A stretch of DNA of 64,000 bases from an uncultured Bacteroidales bacterium (GCA_900316525.1 ONDF01000002.1:62001-126000), one strand, 5' to 3'; counted from the stretch's first letter, positions 7,338 to 16,991 are shown. The notes: generated from the letters alone by a model not told the origin. Numbers and translations: made by a program.

Positions 7338-9725
7338 ATGGAAAGAATGACTGACGCCGCCCCCGCGGCGGCCCGCCGACAGATGGCCACATCCCCGGCC
7401 GTTCTCCTGAAGCGCATCCTGGGCGTCGGCCTGCGGAACTGGTACTGGTTCGCCCTCTCCCTGGCCGTGGCCCTGATCGCCGGAGCGCTCTATGTGTTCA
7501 ACAAGGTCCCCGTCTATGAACGGACGGCGTCCATCCTGATCAAGCCGCTGGGCAACGACGGAACGGAGAAAACCCTCCGGGAACTCGGCATCCCCCAGAC
7601 ATCGACCAACCTGACCAACGAGATCCTCCTGATGAAGTCCGGCGTCGTGGCCGAGCAGGTGGTGCGCCGGCTGGACCTGGATGTGAACTACACCCGGGAG
7701 GGGCGGTTCTACACCATCACGCTATATGGGCGAGATCTCCCCTTGAAACTGCGTTTCTGCGACCTGGCCGACAACGAGTACGCCTCGCTGGATGCGAAGC
7801 TGCAGGAGGACGGGACATTGACGCTCGACGGCTGGCACCGGGGCGGACATTCCCTGTCCGAACCGGCCCAGCAGGCGCAGCTCGGAGACACGCTGGAAAC
7901 GCCGCTCGGCCGCATCATCACGATGCCGTCGCCCTACTATCGGGACGGGCAGACTTGCCAGGTCCAGGTTTCCCGGACCAGCCTCCACGCGATGAGCGAC
8001 CGGGTCCGGAACAAGATCTCCCCCAGCCTCCGGGACAAGAACTCCTCCATCATCGACATTCGCTACCGCGACGTTTCCCTGGCCCGGGCCGATGACATCC
8101 TGAACACGCTCGTGACCGTATACAACGAGCAGTGGATGAAGGAGCGGAACCAGCAGATCGTGAGCACGAACGACTTCATCCGCGACCGGCTCGCCGTCAT
8201 CGAGCAGGAGCTGGGGAACGTGGACGAGGACATCTCCTCTTACAAGTCCGAGAACCTGATTCCCGATGTGGGGCAGGCCGGTGCGATGGCCGTGGCCGAG
8301 GCCAGCGAAAACGCCCGGAAGGCGACGGAACTCGAGGCCCGGATCCGGCAGACGAGGTCGGTCTATGAGTACCTGGCCGCCCTGCAGGGGGATGACCAGC
8401 AGATTCCGCTGTACTCTTCCATCGACAATGGCGCCATCCTGCAGAAGATGGCCGACTATAATGCCCTGATCCTCCAGCGGAACGGACACCTCGCGTATAC
8501 ATCGGCCCAGAACCCGGTGGTGGTGGACCTGAACAACCAGCTTGCGACGATGCGGTCGGCGATCATGAATGCCCTGACCAGCGAGCTCTCCGTCCTGCAG
8601 GCTCAGCTGGGCACGCTGCAGGCGGCCCAGCGCCAGGCCGTGGGCCGCGTCGCCCAGAACCCCCGGCAGGCCAATTACCTGCTTTCCGTGGAACGGCAGC
8701 AGAAGGTGAAGGAGTCCCTGTACCTGTTCCTCCTCCAAAAACGAGAGGAAAATGAGCTCTCGCAGGCCTTCACTGCGTATAACACCCAGGTCATCGAACC
8801 GGCCCACGGCAGCTGGAATCCCGTTGAGCCTCAGCCGAAAAGCATCTACCTGCTGGCCATCCTGCTAGGTTTGGCCATTCCGGCCCTCGTTCTGTTCATG
8901 AAGGACTTCCTGACGACGACGGTCCAGGGAAGAAACGACCTAAAGTCGCTCCGGACGCCCTTCGCCGGCGAAATCCCCCAGGCGGGCGGCAAGAAGCACT
9001 GGTGGAGTCCGAAGAAAGAGAATGTGGTCTCGGTGGTCGTCTCGGACAAGAACCGCGACGTGATGAACGAATCCTTCCGCGTGGTCCGGAGCAACCTGGA
9101 GTTCCTGCTGGGCCACGAGGCCGCGCACAAGGTGATCATGCTCACGTCCATGGACCCGGGCAGCGGCAAGACCTTTATCACCGCCAACCTGTCCACGGCC
9201 ATCGCCCTCAAGGGCAAGAAGGTGCTGGCCATCGACCTGGACCTCCGCCGCGGCAGCCTGTCGGGCTATGCCGGGAAGCCCCACAAGGGCATTTCCGGAT
9301 ACCTGAACGGGAAGTTTGACGATTTCCACGAGCTGATCGTGCCGATGGGCCCGGTGGACGTCCTTCCTTGCGGCGCGCTGCCGCCGAACCCGTCCGAGCT
9401 GCTGTACACGACCCGGTTCGCCGAGATGGTCGAGGCGGTCCGTGCCGAGTACGACTACGTGCTCCTCGACTGCCCGCCGGTAGAGCTGGTGGCCGATCCC
9501 GCCATCATCAACCGCTATGCGGACCTGACCATCTTCGTGGTCCGCGCCGGGCTCCTGGAGAAGGGCATGCTGCCGGAGATCGACCAGTGGTACGCCGAGA
9601 AGAAGTACAACAACCTGGTCGTCCTCCTGAACGGCACCGACGGCAAGGGCGGCTACGGCTATCACAAATACGGCTATCACAAGTACGGATACCATTACTA
9701 CGGAAATGCCGACAGCCACAAATAA
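7338..9725 (+). CDS. Wzc-like polysaccharide co-polymerase with BY-kinase domain
   Basis: A 795-aa inner-membrane protein. TM1 is around residues 34-54, a Wzz domain and long periplasmic coiled coil run to about 500, and TM2 is about 502-522. The cytoplasmic bacterial tyrosine kinase domain then shows Walker A (SMDPGSGKTF, about 606-615), Walker A' (VLAIDLDLRRGS, about 629-640) and Walker B (YVLLDCPP, about 706-713). The C-terminal tail is a Tyr-rich cluster (GYGYHKYGYHKYGYHYYG), the substrate for autophosphorylation that controls chain length and export. It lies between the OPX gene and the ABC permease gene, which overlaps its end by 20 bp. Confidence 0.93.
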   Translation: MERMTDAAPAAARRQMATSPAVLLKRILGVGLRNWYWFALSLAVALIAGALYVFNKVPVYERTASILIKPLGNDGTEKTLRELGIPQTSTNLTNEILLMKSGVVAEQVVRRLDLDVNYTREGRFYTITLYGRDLPLKLRFCDLADNEYASLDAKLQEDGTLTLDGWHRGGHSLSEPAQQAQLGDTLETPLGRIITMPSPYYRDGQTCQVQVSRTSLHAMSDRVRNKISPSLRDKNSSIIDIRYRDVSLARADDILNTLVTVYNEQWMKERNQQIVSTNDFIRDRLAVIEQELGNVDEDISSYKSENLIPDVGQAGAMAVAEASENARKATELEARIRQTRSVYEYLAALQGDDQQIPLYSSIDNGAILQKMADYNALILQRNGHLAYTSAQNPVVVDLNNQLATMRSAIMNALTSELSVLQAQLGTLQAAQRQAVGRVAQNPRQANYLLSVERQQKVKESLYLFLLQKREENELSQAFTAYNTQVIEPAHGSWNPVEPQPKSIYLLAILLGLAIPALVLFMKDFLTTTVQGRNDLKSLRTPFAGEIPQAGGKKHWWSPKKENVVSVVVSDKNRDVMNESFRVVRSNLEFLLGHEAAHKVIMLTSMDPGSGKTFITANLSTAIALKGKKVLAIDLDLRRGSLSGYAGKPHKGISGYLNGKFDDFHELIVPMGPVDVLPCGALPPNPSELLYTTRFAEMVEAVRAEYDYVLLDCPPVELVADPAIINRYADLTIFVVRAGLLEKGMLPEIDQWYAEKKYNNLVVLLNGTDGKGGYGYHKYGYHKYGYHYYGNADSHK

Positions 9726-10563
9726 CGGCGGGTGGACCAAGGTCATCCGGCCCAAGAAGGGCCTGCTGGACCTGGGCCTGAAATCCCTCTGGCGGTACCG
9801 GGACCTCTGGTACATGTACATCCGGCGGGACATCGTCACGTTCTACAAGCAGACGGTGCTGGGACCGCTGTGGTTCCTGATCCAGCCGGTCCTGACGACG
9901 GCGATGTACATGTTCGTGTTCGGCGGCCTGGCCGGGATCTCCACCGACGGGGCGCCGCAACCGTTGTTCTACCTGTCCGGCGTGATGCTGTGGAACTACT
10001 TCAGCGACTCGTTCAACGTGTCGTCCAATGTGTTCATCAACAACGCGTCCGTGTTCGGGAAGGTATATTTCCCGCGGCTCGTGGTGCCGCTGGCCGGACT
10101 GACGTCCAACCTCATCAAGATGGGCATCCAGCTGATCCTGTTCCTCCTGGTGTATGTCGGCTATCTGATCGCGGGCGTGCCGCTGCATGTCAATGCGACT
10201 TTGCTGCTGTTCCCGTTCTATGTGCTGCTGCTGGCCGGGCACGCGATGTCCTGGGGCCTGATTGTCTCTTCGGTCACGTCCAAGTACCGCGACCTGCGGT
10301 TCCTGGTCTCCTTCGGCCTCCAGCTCTTCATGTACGCGACGCCGGTCATCTACCCGCTGAGCGTCGCCTCCGGAAAGTTCAAGTTCGCGCTGGAACTGAA
10401 CCCGTTGACCCCGATCTTCGAGGCCTTCAAGTACGGCTGCCTGGGCTGCGGATCCTTCTCCGTGGGCGGGCTCCTGTACAGCACGATCTTCATGCTTGTC
10501 ACCCTGTTCCTGGCGGTCATCGTCTTCAACCGCGTGGAACGCAATTTCATGGACACCGTATGA
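9706..10563 (+). CDS. Polysaccharide ABC transporter, permease (Wzm-like)
   Basis: A 285-aa ABC-2 type permease. After a cytoplasmic N-terminus with the amphipathic stretch typical of Wzm/TagG proteins (LWYMYIRRDIVTFYKQTVLGPLW), about six membrane segments follow (for example MYMFVFGGLAG, LIKMGIQLILFLLVYVGYLI, LLLFPFYVLLLAG, LYSTIFMLVTLFLAVIVF). It would move a lipid-linked glycan across the inner membrane together with the ATPase encoded immediately downstream (ATGA overlap). The start ATG lies inside the end of the kinase gene, which indicates translational coupling. Confidence 0.92.
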   Translation: MPTATNNGGWTKVIRPKKGLLDLGLKSLWRYRDLWYMYIRRDIVTFYKQTVLGPLWFLIQPVLTTAMYMFVFGGLAGISTDGAPQPLFYLSGVMLWNYFSDSFNVSSNVFINNASVFGKVYFPRLVVPLAGLTSNLIKMGIQLILFLLVYVGYLIAGVPLHVNATLLLFPFYVLLLAGHAMSWGLIVSSVTSKYRDLRFLVSFGLQLFMYATPVIYPLSVASGKFKFALELNPLTPIFEAFKYGCLGCGSFSVGGLLYSTIFMLVTLFLAVIVFNRVERNFMDTV

Positions 10564-11828
10564 ACGCGATCGAATTCGACCAGGTGGGCAAACTCTACCG
10601 GCTCGGGCAGGTGGGGACCGGCACCCTGTCCCACGACCTGAACCGCTGGTGGCAGACGCGGATCCTCGGCCGCGAGGACCCCTATCTCCGCGTCGGCGAG
10701 ACCAACGACCGCGCCCGGAAGGGCAATTCCGACTTCGTCTGGGCCCTGCGGGACATCTCGTTCAATGTGGCCGAGGGCGAGGTCGTCGGCATCATCGGCA
10801 AGAACGGCGCGGGGAAATCCACCCTCCTGAAGCTCCTCTCCTGCGTCACCGCGCCCACCACGGGCGAAATCCGCACCCGCGGCCGCATCGCCTCTCTCCT
10901 GGAAGTCGGCACCGGCTTCCACCAGGAAATGACCGGTCGCGAAAACATCTTCATGAACGGCACCATCATGGGCATGACCCGTGCCGAAATTTCTTCGAAG
11001 CTCGATGCTATCGTCGAATTTGCCGGTGTGGAGCGGTATTTGGACACCCCGGTGAAGCGGTATTCTTCTGGAATGACGGTGAGGCTTGGTTTTGCGGTGG
11101 CCGCGTTCCTGGAGCCCGAGATCCTGGTGGTTGACGAGGTTTTGGCGGTCGGCGATGCTGAATTCCAGAAGAAGGCCATCGGCAAGATGCAGGACGTGAG
11201 CCGCGGCGAGGGCCGGACGGTGCTGTTTGTGAGTCATAATATGGCCGCGGTAAGGAGATTGTGCCAAAGGGGTATCGTTTTGGAGAACGGCCAACTCTCT
11301 TTTGATGGAGTGGTCCATGATGCGATTTCTCGTTATTTGGAAAACACTCGAGTACAAACTTGTTTTGAGGGAATTGACGGCTCTATTGATTACGCCTATC
11401 TAAGAAAAGCCCTTGTTCGACCAAAATATGGGTCCGTTATTCTAAACTCTTCCCCAATCGTCATTGAGTTAGACTTCTGTCTTATACAAAAAATACCATC
11501 CCTCGTTGTCGGGTTCAACATTTTCAGCCAGTATATCTACCCTCTAGCCCGTGCCGATTACAATGACGAAAACCACCTCTCGTCATTGGCTCCAGGATCC
11601 TATCATCTGGTTTTCGAAATCCCACCTTATACTTTTTCCGGAGGATCATATTCTATTCGTTTCGATATCGCCGCAAAGGGGATTAGGCGATACTCCTCTG
11701 AGAGATCTTGGCTAACTTTTACCGTATCTATTGGAAACGATTGCTTTGGCAACACTTTTTCAGAGAATATTCCCCTTAAGTCATCTATTATACAGGGGAA
11801 ATGGTTAAAGAGTATTGATGTACTTTGA
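10560..11828 (+). CDS. Polysaccharide ABC transporter ATPase (Wzt-like) with C-terminal carbohydrate-binding-like domain
   Basis: A 422-aa protein. The nucleotide-binding domain (residues about 1-265) shows Walker A (GKNGAGKST, about 78-86), the signature YSSGM, Walker B (ILVVDEVLAVGD) and the H-loop (FVSHNM). Residues about 280-422 form a beta-rich domain that resembles the Wzt C-terminal module, which in O-antigen exporters recognises the chain end. The start is the ATG overlapping the permease stop. The DNA changes from GC-rich to AT-rich near 11240, between the two domains. The gene therefore looks like a mosaic of a native ATPase and an acquired specificity domain. Confidence 0.92.
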   Translation: MNAIEFDQVGKLYRLGQVGTGTLSHDLNRWWQTRILGREDPYLRVGETNDRARKGNSDFVWALRDISFNVAEGEVVGIIGKNGAGKSTLLKLLSCVTAPTTGEIRTRGRIASLLEVGTGFHQEMTGRENIFMNGTIMGMTRAEISSKLDAIVEFAGVERYLDTPVKRYSSGMTVRLGFAVAAFLEPEILVVDEVLAVGDAEFQKKAIGKMQDVSRGEGRTVLFVSHNMAAVRRLCQRGIVLENGQLSFDGVVHDAISRYLENTRVQTCFEGIDGSIDYAYLRKALVRPKYGSVILNSSPIVIELDFCLIQKIPSLVVGFNIFSQYIYPLARADYNDENHLSSLAPGSYHLVFEIPPYTFSGGSYSIRFDIAAKGIRRYSSERSWLTFTVSIGNDCFGNTFSENIPLKSSIIQGKWLKSIDVL

Positions 11829-11855
11829 TAACCACTTATCAACCAGACACTAAAT

Positions 11856-12830
11856 ATGCTCAGATATCAAAAGAACCTGGTTTCCCTTGTCACTCCAGGC
11901 TGGAATGGCCGTCCATTCGTGCATAGGTTGCTGGATTCAATTCTTGAGCAGACCTATCGCCCTATTCAGTATATCTATGTAGATGATGGCTCTACTGACG
12001 GCTCTTCAGAATTAGTGCTCGGGTATAAAGACCGTTTTCTCAAAGCTGGAATAGACTTTACCTTCATCAGGCAGGAGAACAGGGGCCTTTGTGGTGCGCT
12101 GATGACCGGGTTTCAATACGTCAAGGGTGAGTTTCTTTCCAATCCTGAATATGATGATTTCTTGTTTCCAACCTCTGTTGAGAAAAGGGTTGCATATTTG
12201 AATAGCCATCCTGACTGTGCCGTTGTCGTTGCCGATGCTTGGGTGGTTAATGAAGATTGTGTGGAGAATCGCTCCGTGCTGATTTCCAAAAAGAATCCTA
12301 ATCGATTCGAACGAAACCATTTTTATCAGTGCTTAATGTCCAATACAATATTCAATGCCGCTTGCTATATGGTGCGGATGGCAAATTTTGACCAAACTCA
12401 TAAAGATCGAAAACTGATTCCTTATGCTTTCGGATCGAATCAGCAAATTCTGCTACCTTTGTATTATCATTGGAACAGAGGGTTTATTGATGAACCGCTA
12501 TCCGTTTATGTTTCCAGGCGAAATAGTTTAAGTAATAAAAATGATGATTTTTCAGACGTTGTAAAACGTGATCTCGCTTATCAAAGTTTATTATTTTCAA
12601 TCCTTGATGACATTGACATGTTGGACATTGATCGGCAATTGTATAAAGAACGGGTTCAAATCAATGTTCAAAAAGATTTCTATCTTTTTGGAGAAAAATA
12701 TGGGAACGCCGATTTTGCACGTGATGCCGCCTCGTTCCTTAAAGAAAAGGGCGAACCTCTCCCGAACACTTCTCCCAAGAAGTTCCAAGGTCTGCTGTTC
12801 CGTTATCTAAAGACAAGACTTCATTGGTGA
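11856..12830 (+). CDS. GT2-family glycosyltransferase
   Basis: A 324-aa GT-A fold transferase. It has the N-terminal NLVSLVTPGWNGRPFVHRLLDSILEQTY and the nucleotide-binding stretch IYVDDGSTDGS that are standard in GT2. The usual DXD position around residue 100 reads YDDFLFP, so metal binding would use these Asp residues. No membrane segment is seen, so it is probably a peripheral cytoplasmic enzyme adding one sugar to the lipid-linked repeat. AT-rich codon use contrasts with the export genes just upstream. It is the first complete gene of the variable cassette. The donor and acceptor sugars cannot be read from sequence. Confidence 0.85.
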   Translation: MLRYQKNLVSLVTPGWNGRPFVHRLLDSILEQTYRPIQYIYVDDGSTDGSSELVLGYKDRFLKAGIDFTFIRQENRGLCGALMTGFQYVKGEFLSNPEYDDFLFPTSVEKRVAYLNSHPDCAVVVADAWVVNEDCVENRSVLISKKNPNRFERNHFYQCLMSNTIFNAACYMVRMANFDQTHKDRKLIPYAFGSNQQILLPLYYHWNRGFIDEPLSVYVSRRNSLSNKNDDFSDVVKRDLAYQSLLFSILDDIDMLDIDRQLYKERVQINVQKDFYLFGEKYGNADFARDAASFLKEKGEPLPNTSPKKFQGLLFRYLKTRLHW

Positions 12831-13987
12831 AGAAGAAGCTTTTATTCGTTATTGACTCCCTTTCTGGAGGCGGAGCAGAAAAAGTGTTATCCATTCTGCT
12901 CAAGCGTCTAGACAATAGTCTTTTCAGCGTGACGCTTTGTCCTCTTTGCGATGTCGGATTATATAAAAAAATAATTCCCTCTTATGTCTCCTATTGTCCA
13001 ATACTGCCTGATGCTAACGGTTTGTCTGGCATTGCTCTTTTTGCTTATAAATTAAAGTATCATCTCATCCATCGATGGTTGCCGGCAAGATGGATTTATC
13101 GATTCTTCATCCCCAAAGGCTCGGACATTGAGATTGCTTTCACAGAGGGTTTTCCGACGAAGATTCTTTCCGGATCCACGGCTCGGTCATCAAAGAGAAT
13201 TGCTTGGGTCCATATTGATTTGGATGTCTATCCTTGGACACTTACACAAAGAGTCTTTTCTAATCTTAGAGAAGAAACGGCTTGTTTTAGTAAATTTGAC
13301 AGAATCGTCGCCGTCTCTAATTCTGTCAAAAGCTCTTTTGTTCGGAGATATGGACAGCAGCCTCCGGTTACGGTTTTATATAATCCTATTGACTATCAAG
13401 AGATTCGCGACAAGGCTAAATCTGCGAATCCTGTCCCTTGGCCAAAAGACCGAAGGATTATGAGATTTATTAGTGTCGGTCGGCTTACAAAACAAAAAGG
13501 GTTTGACCGGCTAATAAGAATTTGCGGGAAATTGATACGGGAAGGCTATTCTTTTTTTCTTGTCATTTTAGGAGAAGGAGATCTGCGGAATACCCTAGAG
13601 AACATGATTCTTGAAGAAGAGCTTGAACAATATATCCTGTTGCCCGGTTTTCTTCCTAATCCCTATCCCGTTATGGCGGAAGCCGATCTCTTTCTTTGCA
13701 CTTCGCGCGCTGAAGGATACAGCACCGCAATTACCGAGTCTCTTATTCTCGGGACCCCGGTTATCACCACAGACTGCTCTGGTATGCGGGAGCTGATAGC
13801 AAATCGCAATGGTGGCATAATCACAGAAAACAAAGATGATGTCTTTTATGAAACGTTGAAAGAGCTTTTGGATGGCAGAATACCCTATGAATTTCTCAAG
13901 GAGAACGCCCTCGCGCGAGGGGCAGATTTTCAATCTGTAGATTCTATGCCTTCCATTGAGCAGTTTCTCCTTTCCTCTTTACAATGA
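12827..13987 (+). CDS. GT4-family glycosyltransferase
   Basis: A 386-aa GT-B fold transferase. The N-terminus KKKLLFVIDSLSGGGAEKVLSILLKRL is the acceptor-domain glycine loop. The C-terminal half carries FISVGRLTKQKGFDRLI and a GT4 donor-site region (CTSRAEGYSTAITESLILGTPVI, with the E-x7-E motif). GTG 12827 is preferred; it overlaps the stop of the previous gene. The protein is clearly related to its downstream neighbour at 13984 (matching EGFPTK/EGAPTR, RIAWVH/KIAWLH and YNPIDYQEI/YNPIDLQTI), which suggests a tandem duplication. Confidence 0.86.
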   Translation: MKKKLLFVIDSLSGGGAEKVLSILLKRLDNSLFSVTLCPLCDVGLYKKIIPSYVSYCPILPDANGLSGIALFAYKLKYHLIHRWLPARWIYRFFIPKGSDIEIAFTEGFPTKILSGSTARSSKRIAWVHIDLDVYPWTLTQRVFSNLREETACFSKFDRIVAVSNSVKSSFVRRYGQQPPVTVLYNPIDYQEIRDKAKSANPVPWPKDRRIMRFISVGRLTKQKGFDRLIRICGKLIREGYSFFLVILGEGDLRNTLENMILEEELEQYILLPGFLPNPYPVMAEADLFLCTSRAEGYSTAITESLILGTPVITTDCSGMRELIANRNGGIITENKDDVFYETLKELLDGRIPYEFLKENALARGADFQSVDSMPSIEQFLLSSLQ

Positions 13988-15108
13988 AAAGGGTCCTATT
14001 CATCATAGAATCCCCGTCTTTGGGGGGCGCAGAACTTGTTCTTAAGGATATCGCCAATAGCCTTGATGCCACACTATTTGACGTAACCATTTGTTCTCTC
14101 TTCAAAAAAAGTGTATTTGGGAAATCTTATCCTTATGAAATAAAACAAGATTTTCGCAATTCCATACAGTATCGTTATATCTTCAACAACGGAATTCCGG
14201 GAGTCTCTTTGTTGGCTAACTTTTGTCTTTCTCGTTTTCCTTCATTCATTTACCGTTTGTTTATTCGAGACAAATACGATACTGTTGTGGCTTTTTATGA
14301 AGGTGCACCTACCCGTTTTTTATCTAAGGCGCCAATAAAAAGAGGGAAGAAGATAGCATGGTTGCACACGTCAACAATTCTCTCTCAATCTGGAAAAAAC
14401 ACGATTCTTCTAGATAAAGAAGAAAGAGTTTATCGCTCATTCTATCGAATCATTGCGGTATCCAGAGACTCTGCAAATTCGTTTTTAGCTTTATTCCCCG
14501 TCTTTTCATTCAAAACCTTTGTTGCTTACAATCCTATTGACTTACAGACAATCCGAGAAAAAGCGAGAGAAAGAATCGAACAGAAACGGCCCTCGGTTCC
14601 TCTATTGGTGTCTGTGGGTCGAATAACCTGGGCAAAGGGATATGACAGATATCTCCGCGTATTGAAGAACCTCTTAAAGAAAGGCTTTTCTTTCCAAGTA
14701 TGGATTATCGGGGGTGGTGAGAGATCTTTTTTGGAGAGGATAATTGACAAAGACTTAATCGAGAACCTCGTCTTTTGGAATCACCAGGACAACCCCTTCC
14801 CTTTTATTAGAATGGCTGATTGGATTGTCGTTCCATCCTATGTCGAAGGCTTTTCCATGGTTGTTCTTGAAAGCCTCGCTTTAGGAAAGGCGATTCTTGC
14901 TACGGATTGTGGTGGCCCTAAAGAGATTCTCGGTGACGGTACTTATGGTCTTTTGGTACAAAACAATGAGGTCGCTTTGGAAAAAGGCTTAGAAAGGGCT
15001 TTAACTGATCTTGATCTTAAACGTAAATTTGAACTACTCGCAACCTCAAGAAGTAGCGACTTCGATATCAGTTCCTGTTTGCCTCGCATAGAGAAACTTC
15101 TTACATAG
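13984..15108 (+). CDS. GT4-family glycosyltransferase
   Basis: A 374-aa GT-B fold transferase with LFIIESPSLGGAELVLKDIA at the N-terminus and LLVSVGRITWAKGYDRYLRVL plus VPSYVEGFSMVVLESLALGKAILATDCGG in the C-terminal GT4 domain. It overlaps the upstream GT4 gene by four bases (ATGA), so the pair is translationally coupled. The shared motifs with that gene indicate duplication followed by divergence. It should work at the cytoplasmic face on the growing lipid-linked oligosaccharide. Confidence 0.86.
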   Translation: MKRVLFIIESPSLGGAELVLKDIANSLDATLFDVTICSLFKKSVFGKSYPYEIKQDFRNSIQYRYIFNNGIPGVSLLANFCLSRFPSFIYRLFIRDKYDTVVAFYEGAPTRFLSKAPIKRGKKIAWLHTSTILSQSGKNTILLDKEERVYRSFYRIIAVSRDSANSFLALFPVFSFKTFVAYNPIDLQTIREKARERIEQKRPSVPLLVSVGRITWAKGYDRYLRVLKNLLKKGFSFQVWIIGGGERSFLERIIDKDLIENLVFWNHQDNPFPFIRMADWIVVPSYVEGFSMVVLESLALGKAILATDCGGPKEILGDGTYGLLVQNNEVALEKGLERALTDLDLKRKFELLATSRSSDFDISSCLPRIEKLLT

Positions 15109-15111
15109 TTT

Positions 15112-16107
15112 ATGATTTCTATCATAATACCCGTATATAATAAAGCTAGATATTTGGACCAATGCCTTTCTTCTTTATCCAAGATTAAGACAGATGACTG
15201 GGAATGTCTTTTGATTGATGACGGTTCAACTGATGATAGCCCTGTCATTTGCGACCATTGGGCAGAAACGGATTGCCGTTTCCGAGTCATTCATCAGCAG
15301 AATGCTGGAGTATCCATCGCGAGGAATCTTGGCATCAACTTGGCAAGGGGGGGGTGGATTTATTTTTTAGATGCAGATGATTGTTGTATAAACCCATCAT
15401 TTAATCTTGAAAAGAATTGTGATGCCCATGCGATCTTTGGAACCTTCTTGGACGGGAAATCTCTCGTTTCTCCGTTGCGTAAAAACATCTTTTCTATTGA
15501 TAACTTCGCTTTTGCATATCTGAGAGGAGATCTTCGAGGTAGGATCGGTAGCTTTTTTGTAAAGAGAGCTTTTCTCAATGAAAACAATCTTCTTTTTGCT
15601 CCGGGTTGTCGTTATGGAGAAGATTTAAGTTTTATTCTTCGACTATTGGTTTATTCAAGGAAGACCGTTTTTGAGGATAATGTTTTTTGTCATTACAAAC
15701 AAAATCCAACCTCTGTTTCACGGGATTTCACATTAGCTAAATTTGATGTTTTTTTTGAGCGACTACACTTAATTGATGACCTCTCCGACTCTGACAATTA
15801 TCCCGTTGTTGATTATTTGAAGGCTTTTTCGCTCATTCAAGCCATCGTAGACCCAGCAAGAGATCTCTTAAGAAACGGGATGAGTTCAATCCTTCTCAAG
15901 CGTTTTCTTATGGATAACAAAGACATCCTCTTCGAACTCAGATGCGCTTACAAAAGGAAATCGTTATCTATTAAATATCGTATCCCCGCTTGGCTTCTTC
16001 TGCACTGTCCTATAGTATACAAATGTTTTCTTGTTCTCCAGAACGCCTGGTATGAGTCCCGTGCGTTCTTGGGAAAAACAAAACGTCTTCTATTATGTCG
16101 GGAATAA
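15112..16107 (+). CDS. GT2-family glycosyltransferase
   Basis: A 331-aa GT-A transferase. It starts MISIIIPVYNKARYLDQCLSSL, has LLIDDGSTDDSPVICDHW and the DXD region WIYFLDADDC at about residues 82-91. The conserved YGEDLSF (around residues 168-174) is the ED motif of many GT2 enzymes. It starts three bases after the GT4 gene and overlaps the following GT2 gene by 13 bp. It is strongly AT-rich like the rest of the cassette. Confidence 0.88.
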   Translation: MISIIIPVYNKARYLDQCLSSLSKIKTDDWECLLIDDGSTDDSPVICDHWAETDCRFRVIHQQNAGVSIARNLGINLARGGWIYFLDADDCCINPSFNLEKNCDAHAIFGTFLDGKSLVSPLRKNIFSIDNFAFAYLRGDLRGRIGSFFVKRAFLNENNLLFAPGCRYGEDLSFILRLLVYSRKTVFEDNVFCHYKQNPTSVSRDFTLAKFDVFFERLHLIDDLSDSDNYPVVDYLKAFSLIQAIVDPARDLLRNGMSSILLKRFLMDNKDILFELRCAYKRKSLSIKYRIPAWLLLHCPIVYKCFLVLQNAWYESRAFLGKTKRLLLCRE

Positions 16108-16991
16108 CCATATTTACGGCCACCTACAATAGGGCATATTCTCTTCCTCTTCTATATAAATCTTTACTTGAACAGGAGAACAAGCTTTTTGAATGGATCC
16201 TTATTGATGATGGGTCTACGGACGAAACCTCTACACTAATAGAAACGTGGATTAAAACAACTACTGCTTTTCCTATTAGGGCGTTCTATTTGCAACATGG
16301 AGGAAAGCAAAGAGCAATCAATTTTGCGGTTCAAAAGGCATTGTTTCCATTTTTCTTCATTGTTGATTCGGATGATCTACTAACCCCCGACGCTATTACA
16401 AAAGCTCTTACATGGTGTGGCGGAATCGCCGACACTCCTTTTTTGGCCGGTGTTTCAGGAGTTAAAGGTGCCATAAATGGAGGATATCGTAGTGCCCCAC
16501 CGAAGATAGATGGAGACTACGTCGATCTCAGCAATCTGGAACGAAAGTCTTATAACCTCGATGGTGATATGGCAGAAATTTACAAAACCGAAATACTAAA
16601 ACTCTACCCTTTTCCTGTTTGGCCTGGGGAAACATTCACTCCGGAATCCGTTGTTTGGGATAAAATTGCCCTTGACGGTTACCAACTACGTTGGTATAGA
16701 GACATCATATACTTATGTGATTATTTGGATGACGGGCTCACAAAAGGGGGATATCGGCTATACCTAGATAATTTAATGGGGTGTGCGATGGCTCAGAATA
16801 TGAAGGCCCAAACATCCTCGTTTTTCTTACATAAAATATCTTCTGTCATAGAGATGGACATCGCTTGTTGTCTGAAAAAAGAATACGGATTTCTTTCCAC
16901 ATCTTGGTCGCCTTTGCTGAGTTATTGTCTTCTTCCTTTCGCTTGGCTGAAAGCCCAGCATCGTAAAAGAAGGCTTTCTCTTCATATTTAA
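16095..16991 (+). CDS. GT2-family glycosyltransferase
   Basis: A 298-aa GT-A transferase: GITIFTATYNRAYSLPLLYKSL, ILIDDGSTDETS, the metal site FIVDSDD and a later PESVVWDKIA segment. It is of the same subtype as the 27429-28238 protein (both begin with FT-x-TYNRA and contain an IDDGSTD-x-T motif), and both probably recognise related donors. It overlaps its upstream neighbour and is five bases from the pyruvyl transferase gene. Confidence 0.87.
   Translation: MSGITIFTATYNRAYSLPLLYKSLLEQENKLFEWILIDDGSTDETSTLIETWIKTTTAFPIRAFYLQHGGKQRAINFAVQKALFPFFFIVDSDDLLTPDAITKALTWCGGIADTPFLAGVSGVKGAINGGYRSAPPKIDGDYVDLSNLERKSYNLDGDMAEIYKTEILKLYPFPVWPGETFTPESVVWDKIALDGYQLRWYRDIIYLCDYLDDGLTKGGYRLYLDNLMGCAMAQNMKAQTSSFFLHKISSVIEMDIACCLKKEYGFLSTSWSPLLSYCLLPFAWLKAQHRKRRLSLHI

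Noticed and set aside
9732..10559. Upstream extension of the ABC ATPase frame through the permease gene
   Set aside because: The permease frame is clearly coding there, and the ATPase begins normally at the overlapping ATG 10560.
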